Both the position numbers and the translations under genes were made by a program. A model generated the notes under the pieces. The model was not told the origin of the DNA and ran no database searches. It saw nothing but the letters and a program-made list of their open reading frames with translations. A DNA stretch of 41,592 nucleotides, from the NCBI GenBank assembly GCA_008671285.1, contig RPYR01000237.1, positions 1-41,592 of the forward strand, read 5' to 3'. Source of the DNA: Collinsella aerofaciens. GTDB lineage: Bacteria > Actinomycetota > Coriobacteriia > Coriobacteriales > Coriobacteriaceae. Below, in pieces: positions 34,448 to 41,592 of this stretch (its first letter is position 1; every line of letters starts with the position of its first letter).

Positions 34448-35038
34448 TTACGTTTTGCTGGGAACGTCGAGCGGCAGCAGCTCCCTAAATGTGGAGTCGC
34501 CCTCGCCCACGTCTACCAGGCACCAGCGTTTATGACGGTCGATCTTTTTAACGCGAGCCTCTTGCCCCACCAAGGGACCCTGCTCTATGTGCAACACGCC
34601 GTCTTCTATGTGAGCTACGCTGTTGCGTACCACGCCGTCGTCGTCCAGCACGCTGCGGTACCAGTCCTGCGCATCGTCGGGCATGGGCATATACGCCCGC
34701 TCCCTACTGCCGGCGATGCGACAACCAAAGCTCAACTGGGCCAAAGCCCTATCGAGCGCGGCGGCATCGTGCGTGGCGACGAAGAAATATTCCTTGTACA
34801 TAGGTTTGATTTGGAGCGACCAGGCGCCGTCCCGCTTAAACCAGAACTCCTTTTGCATCACAAAAGCGTCTTTCATAAGCTCGTGCGGGATAATGCGGCG
34901 GACCTTTTCACAGATCTCGCGCTCTTTTCCATTAGGGGTGTGGACCAGATACCAGCGGACGCGACCGTGCTGGCTGTTGGTGGTGGCGCCGTTAAAAGCG
35001 CCCGGCAGCTGCTCTTGGCGCCGTGCCGTCTGTTCCAT
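34448..35038 (-). CDS. NusG-family specialised antiterminator (LoaP/RfaH/UpxY-like)
   Basis: About 196 residues. The NGN domain begins at VRWYLVHTPNGKEREICEKV and includes MYKEYFFVATHDAAALDRAL. A KOW-type domain follows (GPLVGQEARVKKIDRHKRWC). Specialised NusG paralogues at the head of long polysaccharide operons keep RNA polymerase processive across the operon, and this gene occupies exactly that position. The start is ATG 35038, after GGGGGCGAG; an ATG at 35071 is in frame but less well placed. Its leader holds a small inverted repeat (TTTGCGAT 35060-35067 with ATCGCAAA 35121-35128) that might be a recruitment hairpin. The housekeeping nusG is not expected here. Confidence 0.88.
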   Translation of the reverse strand: MEQTARRQEQLPGAFNGATTNSQHGRVRWYLVHTPNGKEREICEKVRRIIPHELMKDAFVMQKEFWFKRDGAWSLQIKPMYKEYFFVATHDAAALDRALAQLSFGCRIAGSRERAYMPMPDDAQDWYRSVLDDDGVVRNSVAHIEDGVLHIEQGPLVGQEARVKKIDRHKRWCLVDVGEGDSTFRELLPLDVPSKT

Positions 35039-35129
35039 GTTCTCGCCCCCTCTTTTGGCTTTGCGATGCACGCAAATTCAGGGGCGTTTAGAACAGACCT
35101 CTCGCTCCCAGCTAGGCGCAATCGCAAAA

Positions 35130-35250
35130 GTACAGGTTTTTGTGAGGGGTATGGAGATGTATCTACCGGCAGTGCATTTTGCGTAATCTGGACAAACGCT
35201 GATTAATTGCTCGTATAATGTCGTTTGTCGAAAAATACAAAAACCTGTAC
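35130..35250. promoter_or_regulatory. Candidate invertible promoter segment upstream of the polysaccharide operon
   Basis: GTACAGGTTTTTGT (35130-35143) recurs as its exact inverse complement at 35237-35250, enclosing 93 bases. Inside lies a consensus TATAAT on the plus strand, pointing away from the polysaccharide operon. Nested around the -10 is a second inverted pair, GACAAACG (35191-35198) and CGTTTGTC (35222-35229), also 23 bases apart. This matches the layout of phase-variable promoters between recombinase sites, but no recombinase gene is in the window. A weak opposing promoter (TTGTAT, 17, TATACG; 35212-35240) is also conceivable. Confidence 0.55.
35189..35219 (+). promoter_or_regulatory. 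Promoter inside the inverted-repeat segment
   Basis: TATAAT at 35214-35219 with TGGACA or GGACAA 18-19 bases upstream. Transcription would start near 35226 and meet the hairpin terminator at 35267-35291, giving an RNA of about 65 bases in the present orientation. Confidence 0.55.
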
Positions 35251-35266
35251 CTTTTTGTGCAACAAA

Positions 35267-35291
35267 AAAAGCCGCTCAACCAGCGGCTTTT
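35267..35291. terminator. Bidirectional hairpin terminator next to the inverted repeat
   Basis: AAAAGCCGCT / AGCGGCTTTT around a 5-base loop, with an A7 tract on one side and TTTTCT on the other. It would stop the plus-strand transcript from 35226 and back up the thrS terminator on the minus strand. Confidence 0.8.
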
Positions 35292-35304
35292 CTAATTTCG
35301 ACAT

Positions 35305-35340
35305 AAAAAAGGCGACCGCCCTTTGTGGACGGTCGCCTTT
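35305..35340 (-). terminator. Rho-independent terminator of thrS
   Basis: Minus strand: AAAGGCGACCG-T-CC pairs with GG-G-CGGTCGCCTTT around a short loop and is followed by TTTTTT, about 20 bases after the thrS stop. Confidence 0.88.
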
Positions 35341-35362
35341 GTTAATTGTTGTGAAGCTTGCC

Positions 35363-37126
<1,764 letters not shown>

Positions 37127-37196
37127 GGGTATGTTTTCTCCTCTCGGATGCCTGATGCAAGTGCGTGCGATGCGCTCGGCGTTTTTGACTTGCATC

Positions 37197-37224
37197 ATTA
37201 TAGGCAGGTTGCCTTGGTATACAA
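37197..37224 (-). promoter_or_regulatory. Promoter of thrS
   Basis: Minus strand TTGTAT (37219-37224), 16-base spacer, consensus TATAAT (37197-37202). The start site would be near 37190, about 65 bases before the thrS ATG. Confidence 0.7.
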
Positions 37225-37225
37225 G

Positions 37226-37256
37226 CGCCCGCCGCACCTTAATGGCACGGCGGGCG
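37226..37256. terminator. GC-rich hairpin upstream of thrS
   Basis: CGCCCGCCG / CGGCGGGCG around a 13-base loop, between the zinc-ribbon gene and the thrS promoter. It probably ends the zinc-ribbon transcript, although the U-tract is weak on the minus strand. Confidence 0.5.
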
Positions 37257-37333
37257 ATTTTCTACGCATGCTTCATCGTGTGGGGCGGGGTGTGGGGCGC
37301 GCGTGGCTTGCGGCCGGCCCGGCGATGGATGCG

Positions 37334-37765
37334 TTACTGAATGCGAGTTCGGCAGTAGGGGCAGACCTTCCAGTGCGCATCGAGCGGGCGATGGCAGCTG
37401 GGGCACACGTTGCGAACCTGGGTATCGCACACGGGGCAGACGACGAAGTCCTTCTCGATGGGCGCGCCGCACTGCGGGCAGGTGCCGTACTGGGCAAGCT
37501 GGCGCTCGCGCAGGGCCATGTCCAGCTCCTGCTCCTCGCGGTCGGACGCATAGGAGTGCGGGCGCAGGACCAGGTAGGCGATGAGGCCCACAAACGGGAT
37601 GAGGGCGATGATGCCCCAAGCCACGTAGGCGCTGGCGCCGCGGCGGCGAGCGTCGATAAACACATAGACGACCGACAGCACATAGAGGGCGATGATAAAG
37701 CCAACGAAGGCATAGACGACGCCCATAAGCTGCGGCGACATGAGCTCGGAGATGTACTTGGACAT
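37334..37765 (-). CDS. Membrane-anchored double zinc-ribbon protein
   Basis: 143 residues. Two predicted membrane segments (about 13-35, VVYAFVGFIIALYVLSVVYV, and 45-67, AYVAWGIIALIPFVGLIAYLVL, PLDc_N-like) are followed by a charged linker. Two zinc-ribbon modules come next (CPQCGAPIEKDFVVCPVC and CPSCHRPLDAHWKVCPYC). AAAGGTACC precedes the ATG. The cytoplasmic zinc-ribbon tail suggests protein or nucleic-acid contact, but no function is known. It stands alone between thrS and a palindrome-rich intergenic region. Confidence 0.85.
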   Translation of the reverse strand: MSKYISELMSPQLMGVVYAFVGFIIALYVLSVVYVFIDARRRGASAYVAWGIIALIPFVGLIAYLVLRPHSYASDREEQELDMALRERQLAQYGTCPQCGAPIEKDFVVCPVCDTQVRNVCPSCHRPLDAHWKVCPYCRTRIQ

Positions 37766-37864
37766 TACGGGTACCTTTCGGAATATTTACAGTTCGGTCA
37801 AGTTTACCACGGGGTTTGTTTATATGGGACCACGGCTGGGTACGGGGCTGGCGCGGACACAAAC

Positions 37865-38002
37865 ATCTCAATCTGTAACAGGTGGGAGCGGAATTCGGGG
37901 CTAGGTGTTATGGATCGAGACAAACGGAGGACCCGCCAGGCTAACGTCTCAATCTGTAACATCTGGAACCCAAATCCTCGTCTAACTGTTACAGATCGAG
38001 AC
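37865..38002. repeat. Two tandem 57-bp palindromic units
   Basis: Unit 1 (37865-37921) and unit 2 (37946-38002) have the same length and start 81 bases apart. Unit 2 has arms GTCTCAATCTGTAACA and TGTTACAGATCGAGAC, and unit 1 has near-identical arms. The 25-base loops are unrelated. Both are followed by AAACGG. They resemble REP-type elements with conserved stems and free loops. Not CRISPR: two units, no spacer/repeat identity pattern, no cas genes. Confidence 0.7.
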
Positions 38003-38139
38003 AAACGGTTGCCGTAGTTGTCTGCAGACGAGGTCGCCGATGGTCCTGTGTCTCCCCTCGCCTGCCGTTGGCGGATGCAGCGGGGCTGTTCGCCGCATTG
38101 CCGTCGCGCAGGCGGTGCGCACACCGTAGGATAGTCCTA

Positions 38140-38154
38140 TTGACAGCCTGTCAA
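38140..38154. promoter_or_regulatory. Palindromic candidate operator before the glp-like operon
   Basis: TTGACAG-C-CTGTCAA is a perfect 7-1-7 palindrome ending 17 bases before the GTG start. AGGA-TAG-TCCT (38129-38139) lies next to it. No regulator gene is adjacent. Confidence 0.45.
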
Positions 38155-38171
38155 CTCGTCTGGGAGGCACT

Positions 38172-39626
38172 GTGACGGAAACGTTTGATATCGCGATTGT
38201 GGGCGCGGGCATCACGGGATGCGCCATCGCGCGGCAACTCGCGCGGTTTGACCTGTCCATTTGCGTGGTCGAAGCGGCGAACGACATCGCGCTGGTCGCG
38301 TCGAAGGCCAACGGAGGCCTGGTACACGCCGGCTACGATCCGGTGCCGGGCACGGTAAAGGCACAGGTCAACGCTCGTGGTTGCGAGTTGTACGGTGCGT
38401 GGGCGCAGGAGCTGGGCTTTCTGTTCTGCCGCACCGGGTCGATGGTGTTGGGCTTTAACGCCGAGGACCGCGCGCACCTGGAGCAGCTGCAGTGCAACGG
38501 CCTTGCCAACGGCGTACCCGAATTGTCGATTATCGGCCCCGACCGCATCCAAGAGCTGGAAGCGCGCGCGAGCGCCAAGGCGACGTGCGCGCTGTGGTGC
38601 CCCTCGACTGGGTTTGTCGATCCGTTTGAGGTCGCCATCGCCGCGCTGGAGAACGCCGTCGCCAACGGGGTGACGTTTATGCGGTCCGCGTCGGTGGAAG
38701 CGATTGAAGTCGCGAGCTCGGGCGACGACGCACGCTTTACGCTGGCGACCCCCGCTGGAAGTGTGCGCTGCCGCTACCTGATCAACGCTGCGGGCAACGG
38801 CGCCGCCAACATCTCGCATATGGCGGGCGCCGAGGAGTTCAAGATGGTCTGGCGTCAGGGCAACATCGTGGTGCTGGACAAGGAGCCGCGCACGCTCATG
38901 CCGCTCTACCCCGTGCCGACGCCGGTGTCGAAGGGCGTTATCGTGACGGGCACCGTGCACGGCAACACCGTGATCACCGCGACGGCCGCCGTGCGCGAGC
39001 CGGGTGACACGCAGACCTATGCAAGCGATGTGAACGCGCTGCTGACCGGCGCGCGCAAGCTGGTGCCCGATCTGGATACGCGACGCGTGGTGCGCGCATT
39101 TGCCGGCGGGCGTCCGGTCATTCAGGGAACGAACGACTTCTTTATTGGACAGTCGGCCGTGGTGCCGGGGCTGTTCCAGGCGGCGGGCATACAGTCGCCG
39201 GGTGTGGCAAGCGCGCCGGCCATTGCCGAGCGCATGGAACTTGTGATGCGTGAGGCGGGCGTGGAGCTGCACGAGCGCGCGGACTGGAACCCAATTCGCC
39301 GCGCGCCGGACGACTTTGACCGCGCACCGCTGGCGCGCAAGGAGGAGCTCATTGAGTCCGATCCCGCGTGGGGGCAGATTGTCTGCCGCTGCGAGACGGT
39401 GCCCGAAGCCGAGATCGTGGCCGCGATCCGACGCCAGCCGGGCGCGGTTTCGGTCGAGGGCGTCAAGCGCCGCTGCCGTGCCGGCATGGGTCGGTGCCAG
39501 AGCGGCTTTTGCCAGAGCCGTGTGGTGGCGATTCTTGCCCGAGAGCTGGACTGCAACCCCAGCGAGGTGTTGTTGGAGGACACAGGTTCTTGGCTGGTAG
39601 AGGGACCGCTAAAGGGGGTGCGCTAG
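38172..39626 (+). CDS. glpA: FAD-dependent glycerol-3-phosphate dehydrogenase-like protein (GlpA type, with [2Fe-2S] BFD domain)
   Basis: 484 residues. The N-terminal DAO-type FAD domain starts DIAIVGAGITGCAIARQLAR with the family's ...KANGGLVHAGYD and later GRPVIQGTNDFFIGQS. The C-terminus carries a BFD-like [2Fe-2S] domain (IVCRCETVPEAEIVAAI...RRCRAGMGRCQSGFC). The start is GTG 38172 after GGGAGG. It is followed by a GlpB-like flavoprotein and a DUF1667 protein, an arrangement found in many anaerobes and thought to oxidise glycerol 3-phosphate or a related alpha-hydroxy substrate with transfer of electrons to the partner subunits. The exact substrate is not proven by sequence. Confidence 0.85.
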   Translation: MTETFDIAIVGAGITGCAIARQLARFDLSICVVEAANDIALVASKANGGLVHAGYDPVPGTVKAQVNARGCELYGAWAQELGFLFCRTGSMVLGFNAEDRAHLEQLQCNGLANGVPELSIIGPDRIQELEARASAKATCALWCPSTGFVDPFEVAIAALENAVANGVTFMRSASVEAIEVASSGDDARFTLATPAGSVRCRYLINAAGNGAANISHMAGAEEFKMVWRQGNIVVLDKEPRTLMPLYPVPTPVSKGVIVTGTVHGNTVITATAAVREPGDTQTYASDVNALLTGARKLVPDLDTRRVVRAFAGGRPVIQGTNDFFIGQSAVVPGLFQAAGIQSPGVASAPAIAERMELVMREAGVELHERADWNPIRRAPDDFDRAPLARKEELIESDPAWGQIVCRCETVPEAEIVAAIRRQPGAVSVEGVKRRCRAGMGRCQSGFCQSRVVAILARELDCNPSEVLLEDTGSWLVEGPLKGVR

Positions 39627-39627
39627 G

Positions 39628-40974
39628 ATGGCGGAATTCAAATTGAGCGCGATTGATTGCGGCGATGCAGAAGCCGCACAAACGCAAGCCTTCGACGTGG
39701 TCGTCATCGGCGGCGGACCTGCCGGCATGGCGGCCGCGCTGGCCGCTCATAAGGCCGGAGCGCGCGTGGCCATCGTGGAGCGCGAGCAGCACCTGGGCGG
39801 CATCCTCCGCCAGTGCATCCACCCCGGCTTTGGCCTGTCGCACTTTAAACAGGAGCTCACCGGTCCCGAGTACGCGCAGCGCTTTATCGACCAGGTGCAC
39901 GCAACCGACATTGCGCTGTTCCTGAACAGCATGGTGATTGGGATTGATTCAGGCGAGCCTACGGAAGACAACGCGGTCCATACCGTCACGCTCATGAATC
40001 CCTCCGGTATGCTGCAGCTCACCGGACGCGCGGTTGTCCTTGCCATGGGTTGCCGCGAGCGCACCCGCAGCGAGATCAAGATTCCCGGCAGCCGACCCGC
40101 CGGCGTGTTTACGGCAGGCCTGGCGCAGCGATACATCAATATCGAAAACCTCAAGCCCGGCTCGCGCGCCGTCATTTTGGGCTCGGGCGACATCGGACTG
40201 ATCATGGCACGTCGCTGCGCGCTCGAGGGGATTTCCGTCGAGGGCGTGTACGAGCTCATGCCGTACGCCAACGGCCTGCGCCGCAATGTGAAGAATTGCC
40301 TGGACGATTTTGGCATTCCGCTGCATCTGTCCACCACCGTCACGCGCGTGATAGGACACGATCGCGTGGAGGCCGTCGAGGTGAGTCAGGTCGACGAGCG
40401 CCTGGCGCCCATTCCGGGGACCGAGCGCATTGTTCCGTGCGACATGCTGCTGCTTTCGGTGGGCTTGATTCCCGAGAACGAGCTTTCGGTTGCCGCGGGC
40501 GTAGAGCTTGACCCACGCACGCGCGGCGCCGTAGTGGACCAGAGTCTGCAGACAGGCGTGTCGGGCATCTTTGCCTGCGGCAACGTGCTGCACGTGCACG
40601 ACCTGGCCGACAACGTGACGACCGAGTCTGAGCGCGCCGGCGCGGCTGCGGCGGCGTACGCGCTGGGGACCGGCGCGGGCGCCGTTCCGGACTGCGAGCT
40701 CTCGGTCTCCCCTGCCGGCATCGCGGGCTACGCGCTGCCGGGACGCATTACGACTGTGACACTCACCAGACTCAACTTCCGTGTGCGCCGACCGGTCGAT
40801 GCCGCCCGCGTGAGGATCTTGGCCAACGGCGAGGAACTGTTCGCCGGCAAGGTCCGTGCGTTTAAGCCGAGCGTAATGGAGAGTTTCCCGCTACCGGCAA
40901 AGGTGATTCAACGTGCACTCGACCTGGGTACCAGCGAGATTGTCCTGTCCGTTGACCCCGTTGAGGAGGCGTAA
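39628..40974 (+). CDS. FAD/NAD(P)-binding oxidoreductase (GlpB-like partner)
   Basis: 448 residues, two-dinucleotide-binding flavoprotein. The FAD motif is DVVVIGGGPAGMAAALAAHK, then GGILRQCIHPGFG with a conserved Cys, the second Rossmann motif AVILGSGDIGLIMARR, and GIFACGNVLHVHDLADNVTTE near the C-terminus. It is separated from the upstream stop by one base (TAG-G-ATG) and uses the upstream gene's end (AAAGGGGGTG) as ribosome binding site. It probably forms a complex with the GlpA-like protein and passes electrons on, with the DUF1667 protein as a possible iron-sulfur partner. Confidence 0.85.
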   Translation: MAEFKLSAIDCGDAEAAQTQAFDVVVIGGGPAGMAAALAAHKAGARVAIVEREQHLGGILRQCIHPGFGLSHFKQELTGPEYAQRFIDQVHATDIALFLNSMVIGIDSGEPTEDNAVHTVTLMNPSGMLQLTGRAVVLAMGCRERTRSEIKIPGSRPAGVFTAGLAQRYINIENLKPGSRAVILGSGDIGLIMARRCALEGISVEGVYELMPYANGLRRNVKNCLDDFGIPLHLSTTVTRVIGHDRVEAVEVSQVDERLAPIPGTERIVPCDMLLLSVGLIPENELSVAAGVELDPRTRGAVVDQSLQTGVSGIFACGNVLHVHDLADNVTTESERAGAAAAAYALGTGAGAVPDCELSVSPAGIAGYALPGRITTVTLTRLNFRVRRPVDAARVRILANGEELFAGKVRAFKPSVMESFPLPAKVIQRALDLGTSEIVLSVDPVEEA

Positions 40975-40977
40975 ACT

Positions 40978-41376
40978 ATGAGCGATAACGTGATCGAAAC
41001 GCTGAGGTTCAACTGCACGACCTGCCCATCCGAATGCCTCCTGACCGTAGAGGTGGAGCGCGACGCCAATGGCGCCGTGGTAGAAGTGCGCTCCGTAACC
41101 GGCAACAACTGCCCGCGCGGCGATAAATTCGCACATCAGGAGCTCACCTGCCCCATGCGCGTGCTCACGACGACCGTGGCCGTCTCCGGCGGCGACGAAG
41201 CCCTGCTCCCCGTGCGCACGGCCGAAGCCATCCCGCTGGCACTCCACGCCCAAGCCATGGCCCTCATCCGAGGCCTAGTCGTCAACGCCCCCATCCGCAT
41301 GGACGACATCGTGCTAGAGAACCTCCTAGACACCAACATCAACCTAATCGCCAGCATGGACATCGACCCAGCCTAA
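40978..41376 (+). CDS. DUF1667 protein
   Basis: 132 residues. Cysteines are arranged as FNCTTCPSECLLTV...NNCPRGDKFAHQELTCPMR, the DUF1667 pattern, which suggests a metal or iron-sulfur site. The rest (RVLTTTVAVSGG...LPVRTAEAIP) also matches the family. It always accompanies the GlpA/GlpB-like flavoproteins and here starts three bases after the previous stop, with GAGGAGG as a strong ribosome binding site. It probably takes the place of GlpC as an electron-transfer subunit. It lies in the cytoplasm, with no membrane segment. Confidence 0.87.
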   Translation: MSDNVIETLRFNCTTCPSECLLTVEVERDANGAVVEVRSVTGNNCPRGDKFAHQELTCPMRVLTTTVAVSGGDEALLPVRTAEAIPLALHAQAMALIRGLVVNAPIRMDDIVLENLLDTNINLIASMDIDPA

Positions 41377-41387
41377 GCAGCTAATTA

Positions 41388-41465
41388 GGGACAGGGCTCT
41401 TTTAGCTACCCCGCCAGCCACCCCGCCCTCCTCCGCAGTTGCGGTGAAATACGGACTGTTTTATG
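41388..41465. repeat. Dispersed extragenic repeat (copy 2)
   Basis: GGGACAGGGCTCTTTTAGCT followed by the block 41437-41461, which matches 5351-5375 with one difference in 25 bases. Here the second palindrome arm is missing and insertion-sequence-like DNA begins shortly after. Confidence 0.7.
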
Positions 41466-41489
41466 GCTTCAGGCCGCTAAACGGGGGTG

Positions 41490-41592
41490 CGGACAGAAAG
41501 GTGGACCGCGGGGCGGTCCGGACTGGAGGTTCGCATGTACAGCAGGGAGAAGGTCGAGCTCTTCCTCCTGGCGACGGAGGACGGCATGGGGC
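41490..41592 (+). mobile_element. Left part of a probable insertion sequence (truncated by the window edge)
   Basis: From about GCGGACAGAAAGGTGGACC onward the sequence no longer resembles the dispersed repeat. A GGACCGC/GCGGTCC hairpin (41503-41519) precedes the transposase-like start codon, as in some IS leaders that limit transposase translation. The terminal repeat and family cannot be confirmed from so short a piece. Confidence 0.4.
41535..41592 (+). CDS. Probable transposase, N-terminus only (partial)
   Basis: ATG 41535, with TGGAGG six bases upstream, opens MYSREKVELFLLATEDGMG and runs off the window. The short helical start resembles the helix-turn-helix subunit (OrfA) of IS3-type elements, but 19 residues are too few for certainty. 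Confidence 0.45.
   Translation, partial: MYSREKVELFLLATEDGMG

Larger units (their letters stand above)
37766..38171. other. Gene-free region with palindromic repeats
   Basis: About 400 bases without a gene. It contains the two tandem 57-bp palindromes (37865-38002) and, close to the next gene, AGGATAGTCCT and the TTGACAG-C-CTGTCAA palindrome. Confidence 0.6.

Noticed and set aside
37865..38002. CRISPR array
   Set aside because: Only two units, which are palindromes with different loops; there is no repeat-spacer periodicity beyond them and no cas genes.

Overview
The window looks like a chromosomal segment of a gut actinobacterium of the class Coriobacteriia, most likely Collinsella or a close relative. 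This is an inference from GC-rich coding with strong third-position bias, the style of the leuS, guaB and thrS genes, a sucrose PTS operon, a glpA/glpB/DUF1667 trio, and dispersed extragenic palindromes of the kind such genomes carry. No rRNA, tRNA or CRISPR array was seen.

Layout. 1-6.5 kb: start of an unidentified gene behind a promoter and a terminator-like leader hairpin, leuS with a very long 5' leader hairpin, guaB, a ModE-like wHTH protein, an extragenic palindrome, and a shortened Cys/Met-metabolism PLP-enzyme homologue that lacks the catalytic lysine. 6.5-10.8 kb: a sucrose unit (GH32 hydrolase, PTS IIBC, LacI-type repressor) with three matching operators. 10.8-16.6 kb: a patchy accessory stretch with a fragment of a VTC-domain protein, a RloA/RloB (AbiL-type) anti-phage pair, DUF2188 and DUF4238 genes, and two decayed genes.

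16.7-35.3 kb is the most interesting part. A frameshifted choline-binding surface protein with a transglutaminase-like domain is followed by a gene fusing a winged-helix DNA-binding domain to LicC (phosphocholine cytidylyltransferase) and LicA (choline kinase), then a LicB-like choline permease. The fusion gene is preceded by two inverted operator pairs of identical geometry (TTTGTTCGG, 23 bp gap, T/CCGAACAAA). Facing it on the minus strand is a 12- to 13-gene wall or capsular polysaccharide operon read from about 35.0 kb down to 22.8 kb: NusG-family antiterminator, lipid-linked sugar-1-phosphate transferase, TagA, WecB, GT4, LicD, GT32, Wzy, acetyltransferase (in-frame stop), Wzx, TagF-like polymerase, IspD-like cytidylyltransferase, SDR reductase. 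Together these suggest a phosphocholine-decorated, alditol-phosphate-containing surface polymer with its own choline supply and a protein that could bind it.

The polymer operon shows several possible switches. A promoter upstream of the antiterminator lies between 14-bp inverted repeats and points away from the operon, which is the architecture of an invertible promoter in the OFF state. A C9/G9 tract sits at the 5' end of the first sugar transferase. There is a dinucleotide frameshift in the choline-binding protein and a nonsense codon in the acetyltransferase. The lower GC content of about 22.5-30.6 kb suggests horizontal acquisition of the serotype-specific middle of the operon.

35.3-41.6 kb: thrS (without a TGS domain), a zinc-ribbon membrane protein, two tandem 57-bp palindromes, an anaerobic glycerol-3-phosphate dehydrogenase-like trio, a second copy of the dispersed repeat seen at 5.3 kb, and the start of what looks like an insertion sequence at the window edge.
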